A DNA stretch of 62,000 bases from Mesostigma viride (Eukaryota > Streptophyta > Mesostigmatophyceae > Mesostigmatales > Mesostigmataceae), in NCBI GenBank assembly GCA_009746045.1, contig RPFO01000115.1:1349234-1411233 (forward strand), given 5' to 3'. Every line of letters begins with the position of its first letter. Position 1 is the stretch's first letter. The position numbers and the translations under genes are program-made. Of the stretch, positions 1-12,260 are shown piece by piece. The notes under the pieces were generated by a model that saw only the letters and a list, made by a program, of their open reading frames with translations, had not been told where the DNA came from and did not search any database.

Positions 1-3000
1 GTGCCCCAACCGCGGCAGCGGGCGAGTGGCACGGAGACGAGGGATGTTGAAGAGGTGGGAGAGGGGGAGGGTGGATCAGCAACACCTCCCACACGTGGGG
101 CCGAACGTGCGGCGCCGGAGGACGACCAGCGCATCATGGCCAGTGCGGCGTTTCACCTGGGGGATGCCGAGGCAGGGTGAGCGTCCACTAGCCGCACTCA
201 TTGTGGAAGGCCTTGATGGATGTGGCATAGATGGGTGTGGGGCCAGCGCTCGCTCTACACCGTGCATTCAGGAATGTGGCTGGCTGTGGTGGAGGGAACA
301 CACAACGTGGGGTGTGAGTGACAGATGAAAGATATATTGCACTCCAGGTGTGTCTCCTGCATAAAGTGCACGTTAGAGTGGGCGGAGCACCATGCGCAGA
401 GTGTGCAGGCAGGACTTGCAGGGCAGGTGACACTGGTGACGTTGCCATTCTTGACCTTGCCCCATCGCCGCTTCCGGGCGTGTGCTCGATAGGATATACA
501 CAGCGCTGGGGCTGCCAACTGTTGGGATAGGGCGTCGTGTTCAAACCTTTGGACTCCACTACCAGCTGCCCCGGCGTGAAATGCATAACCTTGGGGGCCC
601 CCCCAGCATCTCCTTGTTGCCTGATAACGGCGGCTCATCCCCTGCTCATCTTCAACGTGCTGCTCCCCTCCACACTTGGTGCTTACCTTCGATGCTTACT
701 TTTGATGCCTATTTTTGTTGCCTACTTATGTTGCCCACTGCTGATGCTCCCTGACATCAGCGACGCGCTCGTCTTCATCATCACGGGAAGCTCTGACGCG
801 CTCTTGCTGCTCCATGGCTACGACCAGGCGGCCGACACCTGGTGAGGCCTACGGTGGGGTGGAGGCAAGAAAAGGGTAGAGGGTGGTGGGTGGGTGGGTG
901 GGGAGGGGGGTTGGCGTCGATCCGTGCTGCTTTTTTCATGAAGCAGGCAAGTGCAGAGATTGACCCCTGCTGCCTTCTGCATGAACGCAGGCAAGGGTGG
1001 CACTGCCACTGCCTGTACCCGCAAAGTCGCTACTCGTAATACGGCGACGTCAGTCTCGTTGTCTCAGCCGCTTGATTGGTTGCTTCTTTTTCCTGTTCCA
1101 GTCAAAGGCATCCTTCTATTGACAGCAAGCCATGGCATGTTTTGGTTGCCCGCCACATGAGGCATTACAGTGTGGACTGAACTAGTCCCACCTTGGGGTG
1201 GCAGCTTTGAGATCAGGGTCATGCATCCCCTTTGTCATATCTTGGACACCTGGGGTTAGCATCACAAGCTGCATGCACGCCACATGATGATGGGTACGTT
1301 GTTGTCAGCTACCAGCTGTCAAGCCAGTATTCGCCTGCACACAGCGGCAAGCGTGCCCACATCAGTAGGCGCACAGAGTTGGTTACTCCCTCCGCTGCCG
1401 GCATCCTCCTGTGTGGGCCTGTGTGTGTGTATTGCATGCATCTATGTACGGCTATCTGCCTGAGGCATCTACATCCGCCTTGCCCTCTTGCCCTGCGCTC
1501 ACGGGCCTGCTTAAGGTATACGGCAGAAGGAGGGGGCATTCTATCGACCGTAGTAGGAGGCAGGCGCTTGCATACGTCTTTGTGTCAGTACAGGACAGAC
1601 ATTTTCGGTCAGGACAATCAAGTGATTCGCTCCGCGTGTCGAGAGAGACTCTTATACCCGCATCGGTTACGCGAGGGCATGCTCTGGCATCCCTGTGCCA
1701 CATGCTCCTGCCTTCCCAGGTCTGTCGTCGCATCCCTACCGCACCACACGGTGCCGGTCCTCGCGGTGCGAGTGCTGCTGCTGCCGGCCGCCACGGTGGG
1801 TGACCTCGGGGCCCCGCAGCATGAGGCAATAGTGGGCGGTAGCTGCCAGCTGGGCGCAGCAAACTGGGCGGCAGGCGGAGGCGACACAGGAAGAGGAGCC
1901 GGCCAGAAAGGTGGGGAGGGGTCGGCGGTAGAGCAGGCAGTGGCTTCCTTGAGCCGGCCTGCCCATTTCACAGCTCGGATGCTGGCATTCAGCGGAGCCA
2001 CTGATGGGGGCGTGGTCGCTTGGGACCTGACAGGGTGTGTGCATGCATTTGCAAAGTTTGCAAGGAGCGTCGCAGCTGATGGGCGCGAGCTGAAGGCAAG
2101 GGGCCCAGGCCAGGGCGGCTTGCTGTGGCAGCCACCAGAATTACGGCCGCTGCATTTCTGGCAGAGCGTGCACCAATCGGGCGTGAACTGCCTGAGTGTG
2201 GCGCCCCTGGGTGGCTCCCGTGCCCACATGGATGTTGTCCCTGGCCCCGATGGCATGTGCACGAGGAGGACCACCCATGTGGTGGCAAGCGGCGGCGACG
2301 ACGAAGCAGTGGCCGTGCTGGTGTTCAGCATCTGCGAACAGCCTGCTGGGACGCCTGGCGAGGACAACCACCCAGAAAAGGGGGGCACTGTGCCCGGTGG
2401 CATCCAGCTACAGCGCGGTCGAGAGATGTACCGACCCATGGCGCATTCGTCCGCCCTGAAGGGTAGGGAAAGGATTTGCCTCTGCTTTGAGCTTTCTTGA
2501 TCAGGACCAGTTTTGCCCGCTACAGGCCTTCTTATTTTCTCCGTCCACAGATGCAGGCTGCAGCCAGCACAGCGGCCTGTCAACTTGTCACCCCAAGAGT
2601 GGACTGATCCCAGGAGCTTGCGCGGTACCCATGGCATCGCTGCCGTGTGCAGCTCCAGACCTTGGTCGCCCTCTAGGTAGACCTGCCCCAGAGGCGTGTG
2701 GTGTCATTGGGCACTTGCATGATCAGATGTCACCATTAAAGCAGGCACGCATACAGTGCCAAGGCAGATCTTGTTTTCCATATCCATCTCATTTCCCTTT
2801 GCATTTTTCCTGACATGCTTCAACGCCGTGCCTCCGCCTCGCCTGGCCACCATGCCACCCTGCAGGTATCTGGACAGATGGGGGCCACGTTCTCTCCGTT
2901 GGATTGGATCAACGGCTGCGCTGCTGGTGCCTGCATGCGGGAGCCTGCAGTGGCGAGAACCTAGAGCCGGCTGCCAGCAGGGACGTGCCTGTTGACAACA

Positions 3001-3934
3001 GCACAGGTGCCAGCTGTAGCGACACCAATCGGGTCGTGGTGGGGGGGCGTACCGAACGGGACACAGGGACGCCTGCTGGCCCACAGCCAACGCAGACCTA
3101 TCTGCCGGTTCCCCGTAACCTGGTGCAGCGCACGGCGGCGGCCGCGAGGGGGGGGGCTGCTGTTGCTGCGCCAGCTGTTTCCAGGGAGGATGGTGGAGCA
3201 TTATCCTCTGGTGCCTTGGGGGACGGTGCTGTGGACGCGGCTGCACTGCGCTACGTGCCCGTGGTGGGAGAGGCGGAGGTGGCGGATGCCATACAAGCGG
3301 CACCTAAGGTGCTATCGCAGGAGGCGGTGGAGCCGGTGGATGTGCCGGACCCCAACGCGGTGGACGCGGTCATGCTAGTGTGAGTGGTGCATGCGGGGGC
3401 CGGTGATGGCAGGTGCACGCTTGTTTGCCGTCCCATCTTTTGCTCGTTGGTGGCAGGGACAAGCCAGACTGGTTTTAATGGGAGCGTTTGGGGTTTGGTT
3501 GCAGGGACACATGAGACAGGCAAGCACAACAGGTCTCCCCACGGGGCCCTTATGCTGCTAGCCAGGATGTTCAATCGTCAGGCCATATGAGATGTGCATG
3601 CGATGGTGACTCGGTATCGAGAGTTTTCATGCCGACTGTGCAACCATGCATGTCATCCTACAACTGGTGGAGCAGCTGTTCGTGCGCATTGAGACGCTTT
3701 CTTAGATGATGGTTGAGGATGCAAGGGTGACCTTTGTTTCTACCACCTAGGCACATCTTCTTCTGCACATATATACTGTGGCTGTGATCGCCATCAGTGT
3801 ATGTGTTTCACGTTTCCTTGCTTGGTCACTTTCTTTGTTTGTGCTTGCGTTGCAGGGATGGCCGACAAGGGTATCGCGTGGCGGTGGTGGGACGGGGGCT
3901 GCAGTTGATTGACGTCACTTTTAAGGCACTGTAA
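1..3934 (+). CDS. WDR6: WDR6/Rtt10-like WD40 protein, 3' part of gene
   Basis: Five exons can be joined in phase: <1-176, 761-841, 1720-2462, 2866-3379 and 3856-3934 (TAA at 3932-3934). Every intron is GT-AG (donors GTGAGC, GTGAGG, GTAGGG, GTGAGT). The joined protein reads through DDQRIMASAAF, a LVFIITGSSDALLLL strand, HHTVPVLAVRVL, the WD-type blade FSGATDGGVVAWDL, then HQSGVNCLSVAP, AHSSALKG + IWTDGGHVLSVGLDQ + RLRCW, and ends VAVVGRGLQLIDV. That order of blades and the closing motif match the C-terminal half of WDR6 (plant WDR6, yeast Rtt10). Family members partner the Trm7/FTSJ1 methyltransferase for 2'-O-methylation of the tRNA wobble base. Two Gly/Ala-rich insertions (about 1840-1930 and 2960-3190) lengthen the loops. 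The 5' end lies outside the window. Family call firm; the tRNA role is inferred from homologues. Confidence 0.85.
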
Positions 3935-4380
3935 CTGCAGCAGGCGGAGTGGTCCTTATGAGTGTGTAGTTGACAGAGATGTGCGATAAGCCCGGCAGGT
4001 TTACTGGATACCGGGAGAACTTGCTGAATAAACCATGCATGGCTATTTTGTCAGCGTCTCGTTGACATTGATGCCATGCGACTCACCAATTTTGAGCTCT
4101 GTTGAGAATAATCGTCAACCAAACTTGAGAAATCTTATCAATGCGCAACGCGGTGCATGCTCTTGGAGATATGCACCCAGGGAGACTTGGACACTATACC
4201 ATCTCACACAATGTAAAATTATACAGTTGGATGTCATACCACGTTGGTTATACTTGTAAACATGTCAGTGAGTGCTGGACCCCTAGCGATGACTTGCATG
4301 TCCAAAATGCTGATAGAAACTCTATCTGCACATGCAGAAATGCATGCGCGTTATCTTGATTGAAATCAGTATGAATGCAA
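3935..4380. other. 3' flank of WDR6, no gene seen
   Basis: AT-richer sequence following the WDR6 stop. A TTGTAAAC at about 4253 resembles the green-algal TGTAA poly(A) signal, but the long distance from the stop makes this a weak call. No convincing coding frame. Confidence 0.4.
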
Positions 4381-4487
4381 TGATGCTCAAATGCAGTGTA
4401 TACATTTGTTTAAATTTTTGTGCAATTATTGTTTTTGATGAGATTAGCATAGTACTCCGTGGCATGCCTTTGCGCGTCACACGCAAG
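4380..4487 (+). repeat. SINE-like element, 3' part, (CTTA)n tailed
   Basis: The stretch ending GATTAGCATAGTACTCCGTG, then GCATGCCTTTGCGCG..ACACGCAAG, recurs inverted at about 37243-37335. In both places it runs directly into a CTTA/ACTT repeat, so this is the 3' end of a retroposon and the following microsatellite is its tail. The 5' part of the same element is seen at 15800-15945 and 37335-37470. Confidence 0.6.
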
Positions 4488-4834
<347 letters not shown>

Positions 4835-4984
4835 GAACTTGACTTTGAAATACGGGCCGGGGGCATACCATTATACAAATATCCATTCTAGCAACCTATG
4901 TGTGGAAAACCCTACTATGTACATTCAGGACCTTCATGCATGTTGGAGCATCCTGGAACTACTGTGCCATTCAGCCAGGTGACC

Positions 4985-5310
4985 AGCTTTTAATCAATGT
5001 CCGTGAGCGTCCATGCCTCGGCGCCGTATGTGAGCATCGATCGTGAGAACCAAGACCTTGAAGAGGACGCGCTTGCGGTCCTCGTCGAGGTCCTTTGAGT
5101 GCCGATTGATACTGGTGTTGAGCGAGCGAAGGCCACCAACCATGTAATGCTCATCATAGGCAGTAGTTGAGTAGGGGGGCAAGGGAGACATCTCGCTCGG
5201 ACCGGCTGCAGCCTTCCGGCGTGCAGCCACCGCAGGTGGTAGCGGAGGGGACCCCGTGGCAGGGCCGCGCCGATCGAGGTCCGACCGCCATGGTGGCATC
5301 CCTCCAAAGC
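4985..5310 (-). pseudogene. Degenerate LINE reverse-transcriptase C-terminal fragment
   Basis: The minus strand contains LTYGAEAWTLTD and an upstream RKRVLFKVLVL..., the conserved end of many LINE reverse transcriptases (arm ending in YGAEAWTL). The reading frame is broken by shifts. The same motif, better preserved, occurs at 47013-47510 and 50413-50911, so this is an older truncated copy of the same LINE family (called LINE-C here). Confidence 0.6.
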
Positions 5311-5723
5311 TTAGTTGAGGCGGTGTGCGTAAGCAGGGGCCATGGAGGTCAACAGTGACTTGAGCAACACGGCCGACACGGAAGCGTGCATATTCTGTCA
5401 GATTTCAATATATAATGGTCGGGACGTGGCATTATTATCGCCGGTTTATATCGTGGTAAGCATCCTGTCCGTCTTGCTGGCATACTTGAAGCTGTCAATG
5501 TAAGTACAGGTATCTACATGTATGTTGATTGTCTCCGTCATGTATGCATGCTCATGTGGTGAGACAACCGAAGTCCTATTCCTGGACGCATTGCGGTCCA
5601 ATGTCGTGTGCATGAGGACTAGAAGAATCGGCTGATCTAGGAAAGGCGTGAGCTAGGATCGCGGAAGCCGCATGCCGCGGTCAGTAGGAAGAAGACCTGC
5701 ATGGATCGAGCCTGGAGACTAGT
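5311..5723. other. No gene seen
   Basis: Mixed-composition sequence between two retroelement remnants. No coding frame or RNA gene could be supported. Confidence 0.4.
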
Positions 5724-5733
5724 GTGAACATAA

Positions 5734-6443
5734 AATTAATTCATTAATTAAGTTTATGCCGCGAGTCGTGCTCCCGTTGGGGAGTCATGCACGGAGCACC
5801 GAAGTGCTTTTAATCAGGACTTGTATTTGCACAACAGGAGAAAGGGTAGAGACCCCCATTCTCCTTCATGCCCAACAAAGGCATGCCACACACAGCTGCA
5901 ATCGGACACGCTAAACGGTCCGGCAATCTGTGGGTGCAATAAGACCCATGTGAGCATGGCATAACAAGGAGCGTGGGCATGAAGTGATCTGAGCATAGCC
6001 AGGACGTAGAATGGCTGTACAAGGACTAAGCTAAGGCTATATCGCTGGTTGTGTACCCGGTGCGTTAGCGGTGCACGTGACTAGGTATGAACATTGGCAC
6101 AGCTAGGCAAACATTCTAAGCATGGCTGCCGTAGCGGCAGTGACTACCAATGGATACAACCTAGGGCTAACATGCAAGCTATTCTAGCCCGCAGTGGGCG
6201 TCCACATCAGGTCCCCGCCCCTCCAGTACACCTTGGGCTTCTGGGGGTCCCGCTCGTGGCGGAGGTATTCCGGCCACAGGTCGCGTCCCTGCTGCTGCTG
6301 AGCGGGGCTCAGGTCGTCGTCCAGCGTCCAGGTGAGGTCGTGCAACCGCTTGCGACGAGAGAGGAACCGCTGCTTGTCCTCACTCCTCACGGGAGGGCCG
6401 GGAAGGTGAGCAGGACTGGTGGGGGGGCCGCCTTGTCCCAAAA
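5734..6443 (-). mobile_element. 5'-truncated ORF1-only retroelement, family 2
   Basis: Bounded by the 10-bp direct repeat GTGAACATAA (5724-5733 and 6444-6453), a target-site duplication. On the minus strand it carries the end of an L1-ORF1-like protein (6441-6184: EDKQRFLSRRKRL, WTLDDDLSPAQQQ, DLWPEYLRH) followed at once by a 3'UTR. The element then ends with the hairpin CTCCC-CAAC-GGGAG (5767-5789) and an AATTAA-type tail. No reverse transcriptase lies between ORF1 and the tail. The copy at 40513-42609 is the longer relative. Confidence 0.85.
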
Positions 6444-6453
6444 GTGAACATAA

Positions 6454-7472
6454 GTGAACTCAAAAGGGTGGATGGAAAGAGATATGAGCATGGCCGGGTC
6501 CGAGGGAAATAAAGAAAAAATGAAGGCAAATAATTTATATGGAAGGAAGCCTGGATAATATGTGCATAAGCTGGTCCGCAATGCACATTGATCATTGGAC
6601 GTCCGGAACATGATGATTAATTCACTACCGGCCGACGGACTACAGATGATACGCAACTATGATGATCGACCGGCAAAGAGCGCACTACACCGGCCAGCAA
6701 CCGCAGACCGGCGGGCAAAGAGCGGACTAGACACCAGCCAGCAACCGCACTGAGACCGACTGACTGTTAGTCTGAATAATTAAAGAGACAACCTCCAGTT
6801 CCAGCAATAATAAAGCTAGTTATCTTGACAGAGCTAGAGATTATTCATGTGACTAGTGTCTAGCACTTGCAGAGTACAGTGTTGTAACAATACATATCTG
6901 TCATTCGCTGAGCCTCGTTGCTCCAGGTTGGCTGACGGCCGTCCGCGGCACGCCCGGAACGCCGCCGGGGCGGGCCTGACTGCTCAGTGCGGACTGCGGA
7001 CTAGTACTGCGGACTCCTCCATGCTCATTGCTCAGTGCTGACCGGTTAGGGCTTTTTTGCCAAGTGGCAGATCATGGCGCATGGCGGACACTAGGACAGA
7101 GGCAGTGACTTCCACAAGCAGCGTGACTGATGAGCATGCGGATTGCACAAACGAACCGAAGCAAGCAAACGCCATTGCGAAGGGCTGGTCAAGTCTGTTC
7201 ATCCGTGGTCTTGGCGTGGCAAATGCATTGATTTGTCGGCAGAGCTACAGTTGCACATTATAAAATATTCTGCTTCTTCCTTTGTAATTTGCTCCGTGCT
7301 GGGCTTGGCAGATCGAGGGCGTGATCTTTTATGTCCAGTTGACGTGAGCGCGTGATACGTACTGCTCGGTCAGAATGGCGACTGATAAGACTTACCCATG
7401 AATGCCATATCGTGGTGACACTAGAATAATACAAAAAAGACCGATACTGGGATAAAGAACTACGTTGGCAAG
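6454..7472. other. Intergenic, upstream of DPM3
   Basis: Contains short imperfect repeats of GACCGGCxAAGAGCG (about 6660-6740) and TGCGGACT (about 6960-7020). No coding frame with protein-like character. The DPM3 promoter should lie in the right part; no TATA box could be assigned with confidence. Confidence 0.4.
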
Positions 7473-10400
7473 ATGCTTCGCATTGTAAGATGGACTGCCA
7501 CCGCCTTGGCAAGCCTGGCCGTGTGGCTGGGAGCAATGTCGTCTTCGGCGGTTACGGGCCCTGTCCGAGAAGTTATCGTTCTGGTGAGTACATTGTAGGT
7601 TGTTTGGTATCTTTTTTCTTTCTTACATGCTCAGCTGTTGGGCGCATCATATAAGTAGTCAAATTACCGTGCTGACGCATAGCACAAGACGAGATATATG
7701 ATACGACAAGATACCACTATGGACAACACTAGAGACAAGCAACCAGATACGCTTGACACCATCTTCTTCTTGGAGAATCCGCCATGAAGTTCAATGCGCG
7801 TTGCATTAACTGTGAATGTGGGCGAGCCTAAATGGCTGACTCGGCTGAGATTCTCTGACCCCTTTCAGCATGACGCTTACTTGATGACCCGTCCAGTCAC
7901 TTGCTGTTGAACCCGTCCGAGACACATCGTTGGAACAAGGCCCGTGTGCACACGGTTGATCGACGGCCGCCAATTGCCTGCTGCTTGTTGAGTCGCCCCT
8001 CCCCCTCCTGCTCGTTCATGGCGTGCACCTTCCACCACCCGCCACACACACATGCAGCTGCCCATCTACGCGCTGGTCGCGTTTGGGTGCTACTCGCTCG
8101 GGTCCATCGGCTACGGCGTTGCACGGTTCCGTACATGCGACAAGGAGGCGGAGGAGCTCAAGCAGGTGTGCAAGCCCTCACGATGTGCACTCCCCTCTGG
8201 TGCGCGCCCATGCCTCATGGCCCTATGTCGCGCCACCCTGTGCCTGTGCATGCCTGCTGGTAAGGCAGGTACACCAGCCCTCTGTGCCACACCCCTTTTC
8301 TTGTGAATGCCCCCCGTGCGCTAGCATGTGCGACCTGTCATGTCGTGTACACACCCATGCCCTGCTGGTACACCCCCCCCCAAGCCAGGCACAACCCCCC
8401 CTGTGCCTTGTGTGGTACGCATGCTTGCCATGTCATGTCAGTCACGACTGTTGTACTTCATTCCGAGAATCGTCCCCCGTGGTGCATTTTCCTTCAGCCA
8501 AGGCTCTTGATAGAAACAGGACGCTAAGGTTACAGTACTCTTGATAGATACCGGACGCTAAGGTTACAGTAGTCTTGATAGAAACAGGACGCTAAGGTTA
8601 CAGTACTCTTGATAGATACCGGACGCTAAGGTTACAGTAGTCTTGATAGAAACAGGACGCTAAGGTTACAGTACTCTTGATAGAAACATGACGCTAAGGT
8701 TACAAGACTCTTGATAGAAACAGGACGCTAAGGTTACAGTACTCTTGATAGAAACAGGACACTAAGGTTACAGTACTCTCGATAGAAACAGGACGCTAAG
8801 GTTACAGTACTCTCGATAGAAACAGGACGCTAAGATTACCGTATGGTTATTCTCGCTTGGTACGAATGCTGGATACTTGGATTTGCTAGCTGGTGGTTGG
8901 AATACGCGCTTGTTATGTTATTCAGGGGGGGGGGGACTTGCTTGAATGCATCGACTGTACCATGCTCTCACCTGCTAGCTGCCATGAATATCCCATATGG
9001 TGTGAACCCCGGTTCGCCCCACCCAGCTGCCATCTCTTGGCCGAGTGGTGCCTAGGGAATGGGGAATGGGGAATGGGGAATGGGGAATGGGGAATGGGGA
9101 ATGGGGAATGGGGAATGGGGAATGGGGAATGGGGAATGGGGAATGGGGAATGGGGAATGGGGAATGGGGAATGGGGAATGGGGAATGGGGAATGGGGAAT
9201 GGGGAATGGGGAATGGGGAATGGGGAATGGGGAATGGGGAATGGGGAATGGGGAATGGGGAATGGGGAGTGGGGAATGGGGAATGGGGAATGGGGGATGG
9301 GGGATGGGGGATGGGGGATGGGGATGGGGGATGGGGGATGGGGATGGGGGATGGGGGATGGGGGATGGGGATGGGGATGGGGGATGGGGGATGGGGATGG
9401 GGGATGGGGGATGGGGGATGGGGGATGGGGGATGGGGATGGGGGATGGGGGATGGGGTGGGGCGTGGGGCGTGGGGCGTGGGGCGTGGGGCGTGGGGCGT
9501 GGGGCGTGGGGCGTGGGGCGTGGGGCGTGGGGCGTGGGGCGTGGGGCGTGGGGCGTGGGGCGTGGGGCTTGGGACTGGGGACTGGGGACTGGGGACTGGG
9601 GACTGGGGACTGGGGACTGGGGACTGGGGACTGGGGACTGGGGACTGGGGACTGGGGACTGGGGACTGGGGACTGGGGACTGGGGACTGGGGACTGGGGA
9701 CTGGGGACTGGGGACTGGGGACTGGGGACTGGGGACTGGGGACTCGGGACTGGGGACTCGGGACTCGGGACTCGGGACTCGGGACTCGGGACTCGGGACT
9801 CGGGACTCGGGACTCGGGACTCGGGACTCGGGACTCGGGACTCGGGACTCGGGACTCGGGACTCGGGACTCGGGACTCGGGACTCGGGACTCGGGACTCG
9901 GGACTCGGGACTCGGGACTCGGGACTCGGGACTCGGGACTCGGGACTCGGGACTCGGGACTCGGGACTCGGGACTCGGGACTCGGGACTCGGGACTCGGG
10001 ACTCGGGACTCGGGACTCGGGACTCGGGACTCGGGACTCGGGGCTCGGGGCTCGGGGCTCGGGGCTCGGGGCTCGGGGCTCGGGGCTCGGGGCTCGGGGC
10101 TCGGGGCTCGGGGCTCGGGGCTCGGGGCTCGGGGCTCGGGGCTCGGGGCTCGGGGCTCGGGGCTCGGGGCTCGGGGCTCGGGGCTCGGGGCTCGGGGCTC
10201 GGGGCTCGGGGCTCGGGGCTCGGGGCTCGGGGCTGGGGGCTCGGGGCTCGGGGCTCGGGGCTGGGGGCTGGGGGCTGGGGGCTGGGGGCTGGGGGCTGGG
10301 GGCTGGGGACTGGGGACTGGGGACAGGGGACAGGGGACAGGGGACTGGGGACTGGGGACTGGGGACTGGGGACTGGGGACTGGGGACTGGGGACTGGGGA

Positions 10401-11175
10401 CTGGGGACTGGGGACTGGGGACTGGGGACTGGGGACTGGGGACTGGGGACTGGGGACTGGGGACTGGGGACTGGGGACTTGGGACTTGGGACTTGGGACT
10501 TGGGACTTGGGACTTGGGACTTGGGACTTGGGACTTGGGACTTGGGACTTGGGACTTGGGACTTGGGACTTGGGACTTGGGACTTGGGACTTGGGACTTG
10601 GGACTTGGGACTTGGGACTTGGGACTTGGGACTTGGGACTTGGGACTTGGGACTTGGGACTTGGGACTTGGGACTTGGGACTTGGGACTTGGGACTTGGG
10701 ACTTGGGACTTGGGACTTGGGACTTGGGACTTGGGACTTGGGACTTGGGACTTGGGACTTGGGACTGGGGACTTGGGACTGGGGACTGGGGACTGGTGCG
10801 GAAGAGATAATTTTCTTCAAATCTGAGATTTTACTTGTCTTGCATTTTACATTCAATAAACAGCACAGAGGCTTTTTACGCTAAGGGTGGGCCGGTTGGG
10901 GCGCACGTTGGTGAAGGCTTAGCTTTACTATCTTCTGCCTCAATCCGCAACCGATCTCACACCTCTGGCCCACCTAAGCCCACGGTTATGCACGGCATGT
11001 CGAAGATCCTACTGCAGCATCCCTAAAGGGCTTGGTTTCTTGTAGCTGCTGACATCTTGTGCGGCTGTGTGTACCCTCTGTGGGGACGCATGGCCGGACA
11101 CCTGCTGGGACCCTGCAGGACATCAAGGATGCGCAGGCGGCGCTGGCAAAGCAAGGCATCAAGGCACGGCGCTAG
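7473..11175 (+). CDS. DPM3: Dolichol-phosphate mannosyltransferase subunit 3
   Basis: Three exons join with all introns in phase 0: 7473-7583, 8058-8165 and 11119-11175 (TAG), giving 91 residues, the normal size for DPM3 (about 90). Exon 1 encodes MLRIVRW and a first membrane segment (about residues 8-22). Exon 2 starts LPIYALVAFGCYSL, the second membrane segment, then GYGVARFRTC and KEAEELKQ. Exon 3 gives DIKDAQAALAKQGIKARR. LPxYxxVxxGCYxL, the FxTC motif and the ..DIxxAxxxLxxxG ending are family hallmarks. DPM3 anchors the catalytic subunit DPM1 in the ER membrane to make dolichol-phosphate-mannose for N-glycans, GPI anchors and O-mannose. The short exons are separated by introns of 474 and 2953 bp; the second holds two tandem arrays. 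Confidence 0.92.
8504..8840. repeat. 34-bp tandem repeat, about 10 copies, in DPM3 intron 2
   Basis: Unit CTCTTGATAGAAACAGGACG + CTAAGGTTACAGTA repeats every 34 bp without spacers. The first copies alternate two variants (GAAACAGG / GATACCGG and AGTACTC / AGTAGTC), which suggests amplification as a 68-bp dimer. Confidence 0.93.
9055..10797. repeat. Heptanucleotide satellite, 1.74 kb, in DPM3 intron 2
   Basis: About 250 head-to-tail copies of a GGGNNNN-type heptamer, G-rich on the sense strand. The unit changes in blocks, mostly by one base: GGGGAAT (9055-9293), GGGGGAT mixed with the 6-mer GGGGAT (to about 9455), GGGGCGT (to about 9567), GGGGACT (to about 9743), CGGGACT (to about 10040), CGGGGCT (to about 10240), GGGGGCT (to about 10305), GGGGACT with three GGGGACA (to about 10478), and TGGGACT (to about 10775). 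It contains no stop codon in the forward frames, so ORFs of about 600 codons cross it; these are not genes. The array lies entirely inside the intron between DPM3 exons 2 and 3. Confidence 0.97.
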
Positions 11176-12110
11176 GCCCGGGGGCTCTGCTTTGCTCTTT
11201 GGTCGCGGGGCGAACGATGGCTAGCATCAGCTGCAGCCAGGACAAGGCGTCAGTGCACAGGTGGCTGACGCTCTCTACCTTCGGTGTCAGCTTGGGTCTT
11301 CTTGCACCCATGTAGTAGATGCCAGGCCTCCCTTATTGCACCTCCTTGGCACTTCATGAGAGACGGAACCCTCGAACGCCTTGTGGTGTCTCTGCCCCAG
11401 GCTTCTCATACGCCACAACCAATGATGGAAAGCGCTATAATGTTCTATTATTGTGCTCGCCAAACGGGAGCGCATAACCAATTGATTATAACTTAGGTTG
11501 CATCTGGCTTCATGAAGAGCCAGCCGCTACCAGTTCATTTTGCGTGCATGCATCAGGGTAAATTGCCCAACGGACTGTATGTTACTGCCGCCTTTACTTA
11601 TAAATTTTGCTGCAGTCATATATCAATCCTGGAGTGTCTGATCAGAATATATCAATCCTTTTGCGGATGACTGTAGGTGTAAGTTGGCGATGCCATGGTA
11701 ACCGGAGACGTCCGTCCTATAGTCAGCAAAATTGGTGCGAGAGGTCCCCAGTTCGATTCCGGTCGGATTCATTTGCAGATCGCGTTTTCCGCGTTTTCCG
11801 CGGCCCGGCACTGAACGCAAAGGTTTTCACCTTTGCGGAGTGCCTGATCAGAATATATCAATGTCAGCTCGTTGTGCACCTGTGCTCATGCTGCATGCAT
11901 CTTGCGTGGGCATGTAAGATTGGTACCTGTGAATTGTCCAACGCATGTGCACCATACTGTTCCGGGCGCAGTTCAAGTGGATTGCTAGCTATCTAGAGGT
12001 TATTGCAACTAATTACTGAATGCCCGCCTGCATGTGGCGCTTACACATGCACAGCTATACTGCATGTGCACATGCACTTGTGTGCAGCATTCACGACCAA
12101 TGCACATTAT
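11176..12110. other. 3' flank of DPM3 and repeat-like sequence
   Basis: No gene seen. The phrase ATCAGAATATATCAAT occurs twice (about 11640 and 11848), flanking about 200 bp that contains CCCAGTTCGATTCCGG near 11745, a possible Pol III B-box. This could be a tRNA-derived insertion, but no tRNA cloverleaf can be drawn. Confidence 0.35.
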
Positions 12111-12260
12111 AATTGATTAATTAAAATTAACTAATTCATTAATAAGCACGTGCAACTGCGTCACATGGGTGCCAACATGTACATGCAGAGTACTTACGTA
12201 AAGTAATTAACCTTCCACCTAAATACACAACGAGGATCGAGGGCCGGCCGGAGGGCGCCG
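12110..12260 (-). repeat. Old LINE-C 3' end remnant
   Basis: A TTAA/ATTAATT tract followed by GCACGTGCAACTGCGTCACA and GGGTGCCAACA matches, with mutations, the 3' terminus of LINE-C at 46776-46830 (CACGTGAC-TGC-GTCACGTG then GGTGCCAATACAG). A decayed 5'-truncated copy. Confidence 0.5.

Noticed and set aside
1618-2637. 339-codon minus-strand frame
   Set aside because: Antisense to WDR6 exon 3, no domain; the sense strand joins in phase with flanking exons.
8504-8840. CRISPR-like regular repeats of 34 bp
   Set aside because: Copies are directly head to tail with no unique spacers, and the context is a eukaryotic intron.
9055-10797. Similarity to cyanobacterial STRR heptamers (CCCCAGT type)
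   Set aside because: The GGGGACT block does match that kind of unit, but the other blocks do not and the flanks are eukaryotic exons; convergence by slippage is enough.
8893-10884. Open frames of about 580-660 codons (GEWGMGN, GTGDWGL, PSPQSPV repeats) on both strands
   Set aside because: They are simply the stop-free translation of a heptamer array; all three forward frames give the same cyclic peptide, and the array lies inside the DPM3 intron.
11690-11800. Possible tRNA gene (CAGTTCGATTCC resembles a T-loop)
   Set aside because: The T-stem and acceptor stem do not pair and no D-arm is found; at best a decayed tRNA-derived repeat.
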